A program made the position numbers and the translations under genes. The notes below the pieces were generated by a model that had not been told where the DNA came from, ran no database searches, and saw only the letters and a list, made by a program, of their open reading frames with translations. Source: Marinobacter sp. THAF197a (lineage in GTDB: Bacteria > Pseudomonadota > Gammaproteobacteria > Pseudomonadales > Oleiphilaceae). From it: a stretch of 64,000 nt of DNA. This document shows, piece after piece, positions 34,717 through 42,899 of this stretch (position 1 is its first letter; each line of letters starts with the position of its first letter). The stretch is from positions 1,302,001 through 1,366,000 of the forward strand of contig NZ_CP045324.1 in NCBI RefSeq assembly GCF_009363275.1, written 5' to 3'.

Positions 34717-35022
34717 TTATTTGGCGCCGGTGTCTTTGTCTTTCATGCCACCAGGCATGCCATCGTCGCTATGAGCCTGCATCATCTTCATGCAAGCCTC
34801 GGTCATGGCTTTACGGTCTTCCGGGGACATATCTGACATCATGTTCATCATCCCCATCATGCCGCCCATACCCTCCATACCGTGCGAGGACATCATGCGG
34901 CTGTGTTCGGAATGACCAGCCATCATGCCGGCGCCTTCGCCATGGGCAAGGGCAGAGAAAAGGGCGACGCTGCCGGCCAGAACGGCGGCGGTTACGGTGA
35001 GCTTGAGATTTGAATTACGCAT
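34717..35022 (-). CDS. Met/His-rich periplasmic protein
   Basis: 101 residues from the ATG at 35022 (GGAG upstream). Signal peptide ends near ALAHGEG. The mature part is a Met/His/Gly repeat (GMMAGHSEHSRMMSSHGMEGMGGMMGMMNMMSDM) followed by a helix with a single Cys (EACMKMMQAH). It is probably a copper or silver sponge in the periplasm, similar in design to the 14.2-kb protein. Confidence 0.75.
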   Translation of the reverse strand: MRNSNLKLTVTAAVLAGSVALFSALAHGEGAGMMAGHSEHSRMMSSHGMEGMGGMMGMMNMMSDMSPEDRKAMTEACMKMMQAHSDDGMPGGMKDKDTGAK

Positions 35023-35132
35023 TTGATTCACTCCAGTTAAAGCCTCGTTACGGATGAACGGAAGTACGAGACTTTGTTGCAAGAATTAACTTCAAAGAGC
35101 TTGCCGCGATGGGCAAAAACCCGGGTTAAAAC

Positions 35133-35516
35133 TCAGGAGTGATGTTCTGGAGGGGGTGTAATAGAGGCCAGGAACGGATTCTGGTAAAGGGCCGCTCGGC
35201 CGATCAACACCGTTTGGGAACCGGTGTCGGTAAAACCGATAGAATGCCCCGGTAGTAGGGCAAAGCTTACGTTGACGCCGCATTTGACCGGCCCAGTGGC
35301 GCTTGGACAGGCCATTTCCGGGGCGGAAACACAATCCGGTTCTGTGTCTGAGGAGTAAGCGGTGTCTTCAGTCTGGTCCATCATCATGGTGCCGCAATCC
35401 GCCATCGCTGGCTCCGCCTGGCCGCCTGCTACTTTTGACAAAGCAAACGCCGGCGCGCTGATCACAAGAAGCAGTGATAGCAATAGGGAGATGATTGGGC
35501 GGTTCTTTGCGGACAT
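35133..35516 (-). CDS. Small exported Cys-containing protein, unrecognised
   Basis: 127 residues from the ATG at 35516 (the frame can also begin at a TTG six codons upstream). Signal peptide ISLLLSLLLVISAPAFALS. The mature part has four Cys and a Met cluster (ADCGTMMMDQ, PDCVSAPEMACPS, KCGVNV), consistent with metal binding or disulfides. It is the first gene of the leftward copper/thiol cluster. Bases 35517-35794 upstream contain no recognisable gene. Confidence 0.6.
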   Translation of the reverse strand: MSAKNRPIISLLLSLLLVISAPAFALSKVAGGQAEPAMADCGTMMMDQTEDTAYSSDTEPDCVSAPEMACPSATGPVKCGVNVSFALLPGHSIGFTDTGSQTVLIGRAALYQNPFLASITPPPEHHS

Positions 35517-35794
35517 CCTGATCTTTAGCACCAAGCTTTGAGGACATGAGCTCTGACATGCAATTACTCTGTCAGTTCCGAAGATCTTAGCACTTTTCTA
35601 TTCCCAAAACACACTCGCCCGGTCGGAAAGGGAGTGGACTTTCCGATGACTAGCTGAACGTCTTATTTTGGCGCGGAGGAGGACTGGCAACAGTGGCGTT
35701 TGGCTAATCGGGCGAATACGACGGAGTGTCATCTCGCAGACATTCAAAGGCTCGACGAAGGATTACGCGTGGTTGAAGGGATGGGGGACAGAAT

Positions 35795-35832
35795 GGGGTC
35801 AGCTCACGAAACGGAAAAAATCGTACGCTAAG
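35795..35832. repeat. Left terminal inverted repeat of the Tn3-family transposon
   Basis: 38 bp beginning GGGGTCAGCTCACG and ending ACGCTAAG. The only differences from the right end are at positions 9 and 28, both C/T. It is preceded by the duplicated target AGAAT. Confidence 0.92.
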
Positions 35833-36208
35833 ACCTCTGCAGTGTTCGTAACGATCGGTACTTTCCTTGTTCGACCTGTTTGTCCTGCTGCCAGATATAG
35901 TCGCCGGTCAGGTTGATGTGCTCCCAGCCCAAGGGAGAAAGATGCCGCAGAAGCGTCTCGTCGATATCCCGGCCGTCTTCGCGCAGTGCTTGAACCGCCC
36001 GCTCCATATAAACCGTATTCCAAAGGATAATAGCGCTGACGACGAGATTGAGTCCGCTTGCACGGTAGCGTTGATTCTCGTAACTGCGATCGCGGAGTTC
36101 ACCGAGCCGGTTCAGGAAGACGGCACGAGCCAGCGCGTTCTTAGCCTCGCCCTTATTCAAACCAACCTGCACGCGGCGACGCAGTTCGACGTTTGCAAAA
36201 ATTGCCAC
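35828..36208 (-). pseudogene. tnpA: Tn3-family transposase, C-terminal remnant
   Basis: 126 codons matching the end of Tn3/Tn21-type TnpA: RRVQVGLNKGEAKNALARAV, NRLGELRDRSYENQRYRASG, LNLVVSAIILWNTVYMERAV and LSPLGWEHINLTGDYIW. The stop lies at the terminal repeat, as in intact elements. About 850 residues including the first two catalytic Asp are missing. The break is near 36208, after which IS3-type debris begins. Confidence 0.92.
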
Positions 36209-36607
36209 GACTATTGAAATCGTTTTTTGGCCATCCGGATTTGGCTTATATCTCCGGGTAATGTTCGCTTACTTTATTTCGAATTAGTAAGTGCAAGGCT
36301 GTCCTTGCCCACCCTTAAGGCCACACCTTGAATTGCTGCCCGTTTCCAGATCCACCCCACCATAGTCAGCACCTGGAAGCGCGACCTATTGGAGAGCGCG
36401 TCCGACCTCCTCGAAGGCAAGAGTATAGTCGGTAAGCAATTCGATGAACTCAGCACGGACGAACTGTACCGTGAGATTCGCCGACTGACGGTGGAACGCA
36501 ATTTTTGTTGCTTAAGCTCCTGGGTGGCTCGTTCCACTTTGGCTGAGCTCCATGTATTTCACAGAGCCCTTCGGAAAATCCTTGCGAACCAAAAGCACTT
36601 CATCAAC
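36209..36607 (+). pseudogene. IS3-family orfA remnant in a non-coding stretch
   Basis: Bases about 36357-36520 encode STWKRDLLESASDLLEG...KQFDELSTDELYREIRRLTVERNF, the helical leucine-zipper end of an IS3-family OrfA (usual pattern QWKKQLLE...ELYRQIGQLKVERDFL). No orfB remains. The rest of the stretch has no gene; TAATGTTCGCTT near 36258 recalls the left arm of the dispersed repeat. Confidence 0.65.
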
Positions 36608-36636
36608 CTGTCACGTCAGTGACACGACAGTGTCAT
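36608..36636 (+). promoter_or_regulatory. Pho-box-like repeats upstream of ptxA
   Basis: Three 7-mers spaced every 11 bp: CTGTCAC, GTGACAC and GTGTCAT, separated by GTCA and GACA. The PhoB consensus is CTGTCAT repeated with 4-bp gaps; the first and third units match at 6 of 7 positions and the middle one is weaker. It lies 67 bp before the GTG of ptxA, a sensible distance for PhoB activation under phosphate limitation. Confidence 0.55.
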
Positions 36637-36703
36637 CTCTCAGCTTTACCGTTCAATTGTAACTCGCAATACGGCGAGCTTATTTATTGCAAAAGGTGAT
36701 CCT

Positions 36704-37549
36704 GTGGCGCCAACTCAATCAACCAATGTGATGCTTCGAGTCGAGAGTATGGGCGTAACCTACCCGGGAAACGTCCTCGCGCTCAAACCCACCAACGTTC
36801 ACTTTCACAAGGGCGAATTCACCGTGCTACTGGGACTTTCAGGCGCGGGTAAATCCACTCTGCTTCGTTCACTGAATCACCTGGTTAAGCCCACAACCGG
36901 GAAGGTTGTGTCTGGCGAGTTTGGTGAACTGACCAACCGTAGAATCCTGCGACAGCACCGCAGCCGCACCGCCATGGTGTTCCAGCATCACCAGCTGATC
37001 GAACGATACACCGCGTTACAGAATGTGCTGACAGGCAGACTTGCGTATCACGGTACTTGGCGAAGCCTGCTTCCCCTGCCCCGGCAGGACCTGGAGTTGG
37101 CTCTGCAATGCCTCGACCGCGTAGGTCTGGCTGACAAAGCGCTTTCCCGAGTAGATCAGTTGTCCGGCGGCCAGCAGCAGCGGGTTGGAATCGCCAGAGC
37201 ATTGGTGCAGCAACCATCCATGATTCTTGCCGATGAGCCCGTTGCCAGCCTGGATCCGGCCACTTCTGAAAAGGTACTCGGCCTACTGCGCGATATTTGT
37301 CAGGAAGATGGAATCACCGCGGTTATTTCCTTGCACCAATTGGAATACGCCCAGCGTTTTGCAGACCGGATCATCGGCCTTTCGAACGCTCATATCGTTT
37401 TTGACGATGCTCCTGAAAACCTGAAATCGAAACACCTGGACGAGATTTACCACCGTTCACCCAGCGTGGTAGCTGCGGAAGGCAAACCAGCCATCCATAA
37501 ACCTAAGACCACCCCGATAACGACAGACGTACTGGAGATAGCACAATGA
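36704..37549 (+). CDS. ptxA: Phosphite/phosphonate ABC transporter ATPase (PhnC/PtxA)
   Basis: 281 residues from GTG (AGGTG upstream). Walker A GLSGAGKST, signature LSGGQQQRVGIARAL, Walker B MILADEPVASLDP, H-loop SLHQLEYA. It matches PhnC-type ATPases, and its place before phnD/phnE-like genes and ptxD identifies it as PtxA, powering phosphite import. It overlaps ptxB by ATGA. Confidence 0.92.
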   Translation: MAPTQSTNVMLRVESMGVTYPGNVLALKPTNVHFHKGEFTVLLGLSGAGKSTLLRSLNHLVKPTTGKVVSGEFGELTNRRILRQHRSRTAMVFQHHQLIERYTALQNVLTGRLAYHGTWRSLLPLPRQDLELALQCLDRVGLADKALSRVDQLSGGQQQRVGIARALVQQPSMILADEPVASLDPATSEKVLGLLRDICQEDGITAVISLHQLEYAQRFADRIIGLSNAHIVFDDAPENLKSKHLDEIYHRSPSVVAAEGKPAIHKPKTTPITTDVLEIAQ

Positions 37550-38409
37550 AGACAATGATTCACTCTTTGCTGGCTCTGATAATGATGCTCGGCATCCATT
37601 GGTCAGCCCATGCCGCAGATACAGACCCTGATCTTTTGAAAGTTGCCTTGCTGCCGGATGAGAACGCGTCAGAACTGATCAAGCGAAACCAACCTTTGAA
37701 GGATTACCTGGAAACCACTCTTGGTAAGGAAGTAGAACTGATTGTTACCACCGATTACTCCTCCATGATCGAAGCCATGCGTTTTGGCCGAATTGACCTG
37801 GCTTACTTTGGTCCGTTGTCCTATGTGATGGCCAAGAGTAAGAGTGACATTGAACCCTTTGCCGCCATGGTGGTAGACGGGAAGCCGACTTATCGCTCCA
37901 TCATTATTGCCAATGCGGACTCTGGCGTTGGCTCCTTCGCGGATATCAAAGGCAAGAAAATGGCCTACGGTGACCGCGCATCCACTTCCAGCCACCTGAT
38001 CCCCAAGACCGTACTCCTTGAGAAGGCAGAGCTCGAAGCCGGAAAGGACTATGAGGCTCATTTCGTCGGTAGCCATGACGCTGTTGCGGTTAACGTCGCC
38101 AATGGCAATGCCGACGCCGGAGGGTTGTCCGAAGTTATCTTCGAGCATGTGATGGACCGCGGTTTGATTGATCGGAGCAAGGTCAAAGTGCTGGGCTACA
38201 GCGGTGACTTTCCTCAATACCCCTGGGCCATGCGTTCGAACCTGGCCCCTGAGCTGAAGAGCAACATTCAGAAAGCCTTTCTGCAGATCGATGACCCGGA
38301 GATTCTCGACAACCTGAAGGCTGAGGGATTCGCGGCAATTACCGACGAAGATTACGATGTCATCCGCGCTATGGGTGGCCTGCTCAATCTTGATTTCGCA
38401 AAAATGTGA
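37546..38409 (+). CDS. ptxB: Periplasmic phosphite-binding protein (PhnD/PtxB)
   Basis: 287 residues with a signal peptide (about 1-23). PhnD-family landmarks: LKVALLPDENASELIKRNQPLKDYLE, TTDYSSMIEAMRFGRIDLAYFGPLSYVMA, KMAYGDRASTSSHLIP and FVGSHDAVAVNVANGNADAGGLSE. The anion-binding Tyr, Ser and Thr residues of the family are kept (YFGPLSY, STSSH). It binds phosphite in the periplasm and delivers it to PtxC. Confidence 0.93.
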   Translation: MKTMIHSLLALIMMLGIHWSAHAADTDPDLLKVALLPDENASELIKRNQPLKDYLETTLGKEVELIVTTDYSSMIEAMRFGRIDLAYFGPLSYVMAKSKSDIEPFAAMVVDGKPTYRSIIIANADSGVGSFADIKGKKMAYGDRASTSSHLIPKTVLLEKAELEAGKDYEAHFVGSHDAVAVNVANGNADAGGLSEVIFEHVMDRGLIDRSKVKVLGYSGDFPQYPWAMRSNLAPELKSNIQKAFLQIDDPEILDNLKAEGFAAITDEDYDVIRAMGGLLNLDFAKM

Positions 38410-38419
38410 GGAGTGCCCC

Positions 38420-39250
38420 ATGAACTATACAACGACGGAACCGGCGACTCTGTCGCCGGCCCCGTCGGCCTCCGTGCTGGATGAGCACGCGAAAGGCTGG
38501 CGGAAAAAACTCGGACAGTCGCTGTTAGTGCTGCTCATCATTTTTGTCGCAAGTTGGTACGTAGGGCTGCTCAATTTCAATACACTTGCCAATGGCGTGC
38601 CAGCCATAGGCACACTCATTGGCGAATCTCTTCCACCTGACTTCACCAATGTGGCCAGCTGGGTGTCGCCGTTAATCGACACGCTTGCGATGAGCATTGC
38701 CGGTACTGCCATTGCAGTAACCTTGTCTGTGCCACTGGCATTCCTGGCTGCGCGCAACACCTCTCCACATCCGGTGGTGTTCCAAGTAACTCGAACCCTT
38801 TTAAACGGTTTGCGTTCAGTCCCGGAACTGATCATGGGCATCATCTTCGTGGCTGCTGTTGGTTTTGGGGCGTTGCCTGGCGTACTGGCGCTCGGTCTTC
38901 ACTCCATTGGCATGGTTGGAAAGTTTTTTGCCGAAGCGATTGAGCATGTAGATGAGGCGCCAGTGGAAGCGGCCGATGCTGCCGGCGCTACTCGCTTGCA
39001 GGTGCTCTATCACGCCGTGCTGCCACAAGCACTTCCTCAATTCGCGGACGTGTCCATTTATCGCTGGGAATACAATTTCCGTGCCTCGACCGTAATGGGC
39101 ATGGTGGGTGCCGGTGGTATTGGCTTCGAATTGATGGGCTCGCTGAGAATCATGCAGTATCAGGAAGTCAGCGCCATTCTCATTGTCATCTTGTTGATGG
39201 TCACCGTCGTGGACAGTCTCAGTGGCCGCCTTCGTAAGAAATTCAAATAA
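38420..39250 (+). CDS. ptxC: Phosphite ABC transporter permease (PhnE/PtxC)
   Basis: 276 residues from the ATG at 38420, chosen for the GAGGAG 7 bases upstream. About six membrane helices; the permease EAA loop is visible in EHVDEAPVEAADAAGATRLQ. FRASTVMGMVGAGGIGFEL is the conserved C-terminal PhnE stretch. It pairs with PtxA and PtxB. Ten bases separate it from ptxB. Confidence 0.93.
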   Translation: MNYTTTEPATLSPAPSASVLDEHAKGWRKKLGQSLLVLLIIFVASWYVGLLNFNTLANGVPAIGTLIGESLPPDFTNVASWVSPLIDTLAMSIAGTAIAVTLSVPLAFLAARNTSPHPVVFQVTRTLLNGLRSVPELIMGIIFVAAVGFGALPGVLALGLHSIGMVGKFFAEAIEHVDEAPVEAADAAGATRLQVLYHAVLPQALPQFADVSIYRWEYNFRASTVMGMVGAGGIGFELMGSLRIMQYQEVSAILIVILLMVTVVDSLSGRLRKKFK

Positions 39251-39259
39251 GGAACGTCG

Positions 39260-40270
39260 ATGAAACCCAAGGTTGTGATAACCCATAAGATCCATGACAG
39301 TGTTCTGGATGAACTTGCCCAAGATTGCGAGCTGGTCACCAACCAATCCGGCGCCACGTTGCCCCAGGAGGAAGTGGCTGCGCGCGTTGCAGACGCTGAT
39401 GCGATGATGGCGTTCATGCCAGACCGAGTTGGAGTGGAGTTCCTACAGGGGTGTCCGCGCTTGAAGGTGATTGGTGCAGCCCTGAAAGGCTATGACAACT
39501 TTGATGTGGATGCCTGCACGCGTCATGGGGTTTGGCTGACATTTGTACCGGATTTGCTAACCGTGCCTACTGCAGAGCTAACGGTCGGGCTGACGATCAG
39601 TCTCACCCGACAAGTCAAGGCGGCGGACCACTTCGTTCGATCCGGTGAATTTACTGGCTGGACACCACGCTTCTATGGGCAGGGGATCGAAGGCTCACGG
39701 ATTGGTATTGTGGGTATGGGGGCCATCGGCCAAGCGGTGGCGCAGCGCCTGAACGGATGGGGAGCGGATTTAATCTATTCCCAGCCGGAACGTTTACCCG
39801 TGCAGCATGAGCAGGCACTGGGTTTGTCCCATACTCCCCTCAAGATGCTGCTGGCCCAGTCAGATATTGTGATCCTGGCACTGGCGCTCAATGAGCAAAC
39901 CCTCCACACCATTAATCGCGAAACGCTAACAGGAATGAAACCGGGCGCATTCCTTATCAATCCCTGCCGTGGATCTGTGGTGGATGAGGGTAGTGTTCTG
40001 CAAGCGCTTCAATCCGGTCAGTTGGGGGGGTACGCCGCTGATGTGTTTGAGATGGAAGATTGGGCGAGAGAAGATCGTCCGAGGGAGATCGCCCAGGGGC
40101 TCAGGGCCCACCCCAACACGCTGTTTACTGCTCACATCGGATCGGCAGTCAGCCAGGTGCGTCTGGCTATCGAGCAACGCGCTGCTCGGAACATTCTGCA
40201 AGTGCTTCGGGGTGAGCGGCCGGGTGATGCGATCAATGATCCCAGTGGCCGCGAGAGCGGCCCATGCTGA
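39260..40270 (+). CDS. ptxD: Phosphite dehydrogenase
   Basis: 336 residues, a D-2-hydroxyacid-dehydrogenase fold oxidising phosphite to phosphate with NAD(P). Catalytic residues match the characterised Pseudomonas stutzeri enzyme in identity and number: Lys76 (ALKGYDNF), Arg237 (NPCRGSV), Glu266 (FEMEDWAR), His292 (FTAHIGSA). The nucleotide motif GMGAIG is at 152-157. The residue after the second beta-strand that sets NAD preference, Glu175 in the P. stutzeri enzyme, is Gln here (YSQPE), followed by Pro176 and Glu177. It starts 9 bp after ptxC and overlaps ptxE by 7 bp. Confidence 0.95.
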   Translation: MKPKVVITHKIHDSVLDELAQDCELVTNQSGATLPQEEVAARVADADAMMAFMPDRVGVEFLQGCPRLKVIGAALKGYDNFDVDACTRHGVWLTFVPDLLTVPTAELTVGLTISLTRQVKAADHFVRSGEFTGWTPRFYGQGIEGSRIGIVGMGAIGQAVAQRLNGWGADLIYSQPERLPVQHEQALGLSHTPLKMLLAQSDIVILALALNEQTLHTINRETLTGMKPGAFLINPCRGSVVDEGSVLQALQSGQLGGYAADVFEMEDWAREDRPREIAQGLRAHPNTLFTAHIGSAVSQVRLAIEQRAARNILQVLRGERPGDAINDPSGRESGPC

Positions 40271-41124
40271 ATCTTGTCTGGCTGAAGAGTTTCGTGGCGG
40301 TGCTGGACCACAACGGGTTTCAGGCCGCAGCCCGCCAGTTGGACATCGCACAACCCACACTGTCCCAGCACCTTCAAAAACTCGAAAACCAACTTGGCGT
40401 TTTATTGGTCCACAGGGGGCGCTCTGGCTGTGAGCCAACCCGGGCTGCCTTAACCTTGTTGCCTTTTGCCCGAAGTCTGCTCCGGCTGGAGGAGCAGGCG
40501 AGATCTTCCATTATGGAGGCTCGACTTCGCGTTGGGGCGAGCTCCAATATTGGGATTTATATGCTCCAGCCCTACATCCGTCGTTACAAGGAGCTGGGCG
40601 TAGGGCCCGAGGTGGATGTGGTAATAGATTCCAATCCGACTATTGCACGGCATTTATCGGACGGTGAGCTGGACGTGGCGATTATGGAGTGGTGGCATGA
40701 TCTACCCGGATTCCATGCTCAGGCGTGGCGTAACGAGCCCGTTGTTCTAATCGTTCCGCCTGGTCACCCGTTAGCCCGTCGAACCGATATCGACCGCGAT
40801 ACGCTGTCTAACATGGCTCTGATCGGCGGCGAACCCGGCACCGGCACTGGCCGGCTTTTGGCGACCTACTTCGGTGAGCATGGGCCATTTCCGACGGTAT
40901 CTATGCAGCTGGGTAGCACCGAAGCCGTCAAGCAAGCGGTTAAGGTCGGACTTGGCGCATCGTTGGTGCTTGAAAGTTCTGTACGGGAGGAGGTCCAAAA
41001 TGGAAGTCTGGTGGCTATTCCCGTGAGTGAGCCTGGCCTTAGCAAGGAGCTGATGGTGATTTATCCGAGCAGCCTGGACAAACACAGGCCAGTATACTCG
41101 TTTGTTGGGCATCTCTGTGAATAG
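40264..41124 (+). CDS. ptxE: LysR-family regulator of the phosphite operon
   Basis: 286 residues. N-terminal winged HTH: WLKSFVAVLDHNGFQAAARQLDIAQPTLSQHLQKLENQLG. C-terminal periplasmic-binding-like effector domain (VGASSNIGIYMLQPYIRRY, GELDVAIMEWW, LGASLVLESSV). In the P. stutzeri ptx cluster the fifth gene is likewise a LysR protein, PtxE. It is coupled to ptxD by an ATGC-type overlap. It probably senses phosphorus status or phosphite; direct evidence for the ligand is lacking. Confidence 0.9.
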   Translation: MLNLVWLKSFVAVLDHNGFQAAARQLDIAQPTLSQHLQKLENQLGVLLVHRGRSGCEPTRAALTLLPFARSLLRLEEQARSSIMEARLRVGASSNIGIYMLQPYIRRYKELGVGPEVDVVIDSNPTIARHLSDGELDVAIMEWWHDLPGFHAQAWRNEPVVLIVPPGHPLARRTDIDRDTLSNMALIGGEPGTGTGRLLATYFGEHGPFPTVSMQLGSTEAVKQAVKVGLGASLVLESSVREEVQNGSLVAIPVSEPGLSKELMVIYPSSLDKHRPVYSFVGHLCE

Positions 41125-41129
41125 CTATT

Positions 41130-41870
41130 GGGTCCACCTCACGCATATCTAGCTGGGAATGCAGATACTGAGCCTCACGCTCACTTCGACAACGCAGTAT
41201 TCCGTCATCTGCATATCGGCAGAATGGGATATCCGGATGACGAACGGTCAGCCAACGATCCAATGCATAATGCAGAAACAGGTTTGCCAGAACTGGCGAT
41301 AACGGGCCACCTTGTGGTGTGCCAACGTTCCGTCGTTCCTGCTTACCATCTTTCGTCTGCATCGGTGCCGTTAGCCAGCGCCTCACATACAGCAGCACCC
41401 AGGATTCAGAGCAATGGTGGTCAAGAGCCTTGAGCAATAGCTCATGATCAATATGATCAAACAAGCCACGGATGTCATACTCCAGCACCCAGTCCCTTTC
41501 CCAGCACCGCTTTCGCGTGATCACAAGCGCATCATGCGCGGATTTCCCGCACCGATACCCGTACGAGTCCACATGAAAGACAGGTTCCAGGATAGGTTCC
41601 AGCGTCATAGTAACCACAGTTTACGCTATACGATCGCTAACCGTGGGTACCCCGAGCAATCTTTCTCCTCCACTTTTCTTCGGAATTGGAACTGCTTTGA
41701 CGGACGGTGGGAAATAGCTGCCGGAGGACATCCGATTCCAAATTAGATAGAGGTTCTTACTCAAGTCTCGATCAAAGTCCTGAATCGTCTGGCCATCTAC
41801 ACCGGCCGCACCTCGATTTGATTTAACGCGCTGATACGCCTTCCATACCTGGCGCTTGGAATTTTTTTCT
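41130..41870 (-). pseudogene. Group II intron reverse transcriptase, truncated at both ends
   Basis: In one frame: KRQVWKAYQRVKSNRGAAGVDGQTIQ, YFPPSVKAVPIPKKSGGERLLGVPTVSDRIA, then a TAA at 41623-41621 (normally Gln in DRIAQTV), then MTLEPILEPVFHVDSYGYR, LEYDIRGLFDHIDHELLL, RRNVGTPQGGPLSPVLANLFL and the catalytic FCRYADDGIL. The gene breaks off 5 bp after the ptxE stop, losing the maturase and endonuclease domains, and lacks its first codons. It is a dead remnant with no visible intron RNA structure. Confidence 0.9.
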
Positions 41871-42102
41871 CTAATTGCGGAAATACCGAAATTAGATAAA
41901 ACACAGCACGCCCCTCAGTTAGTAATATGGCTGCCCGATATCCCGGAATGATTATGAAGCGGAGATTGGTGTTGGCTTCATTTATGTTTTTTGATGCGCC
42001 TTAATAGAATGATGGTACCAATTCAGCCGAAGGCGAAACTGGAAATGAATACAACGGCAAAGCAGGCCGTCAGCCTGCTTTGCGTCTGCGTGAAGATAGG
42101 AA
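41871..42102. other. Intergenic, nothing recognised
   Basis: AT-rich sequence between the intron remnant and the DUF6448 gene. The GC-rich stretch CAAAGCAGGC...GCCTGCTTTG (about 42057-42083) forms a hairpin just past the DUF6448 stop and is a likely terminator for it. Confidence 0.45.
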
Positions 42103-42684
42103 TTAGTGCCCCTGCCCTCCAGCAGCGCCATGCACGCCCTCTATATAGTGAATGTAATTGACGTAGTCAGCGACAAAGGCACGCCCCTTATCGCTGCTTT
42201 GATCAGCCATGGCCCTTGCACGCTGAGCCTCATGATAACGCTCACGAATACCGTTCTCGATCTTGCGGGTTATATTTGCCACGAGGCGATCAATTTGCCC
42301 GTTTTCCAACGCCGCATCCGCCGCCATTAAACCCGGATCAATCTGTCCGGAAGGCTTGATGCCGGTAAAGGGTGCGCCTTCGGAGGCACGATGAACCTCA
42401 ACGAGCGTCGAGAACAGATGCTGATCGGCAATGTTTTTCGCAGTTTCGCTTTGCCCGCGGACTTGGCGCACATCGGCGAATACCCTTTTGATTTCGGCCT
42501 CATCCTTTGCCGGCACCCATTTGAGCAAGGGCTTAACATTGCCTGACTCCAGTGCCGCACGGGCTTCGGTAATCACGGGACCGTCCAGAGCATCACAATG
42601 AGCTTGGGCGCTACCGGCAAACATCAGGCTGAAGATTGCTGCGGCCACTGCGGGAACAGCGGTTTTGCGTAATTTGGTTTTCAT
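42103..42684 (-). CDS. DUF6448-like exported protein
   Basis: 193 residues from the ATG at 42684 (GAGG six bases upstream; the frame opens 20 codons earlier). Signal peptide ends at AQAHCDA. The mature protein begins HCDALDGPVI and is helical, with His at both ends (ADQHLFSTLVEVHRASEG, YVNYIHYIEGVHGAAGGQGH). A mature N-terminal His and the HCD motif suggest metal binding, as noted for this family. It lies beside the iron/redox cargo. Confidence 0.7.
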   Translation of the reverse strand: MKTKLRKTAVPAVAAAIFSLMFAGSAQAHCDALDGPVITEARAALESGNVKPLLKWVPAKDEAEIKRVFADVRQVRGQSETAKNIADQHLFSTLVEVHRASEGAPFTGIKPSGQIDPGLMAADAALENGQIDRLVANITRKIENGIRERYHEAQRARAMADQSSDKGRAFVADYVNYIHYIEGVHGAAGGQGH

Positions 42685-42899
42685 ACATGACCTCTTCATA
42701 TTGCGTTGAGCTTCACGAGCACCGGGTTTGGTGTCGCTTGGCAATCAGAGTACGGAAGGGAGGTCAAAGAAGCGTTCTCAGGTACGAAACCGAACCGATT
42801 CCATGGTTTGGAAATAAAATATATAATTCAAAAGGATAGAGGTTTCAGTATCGGGTGAGAGCGTACTCGAACGCCGGGTAGCCAGGTTCAGGATCGTGG

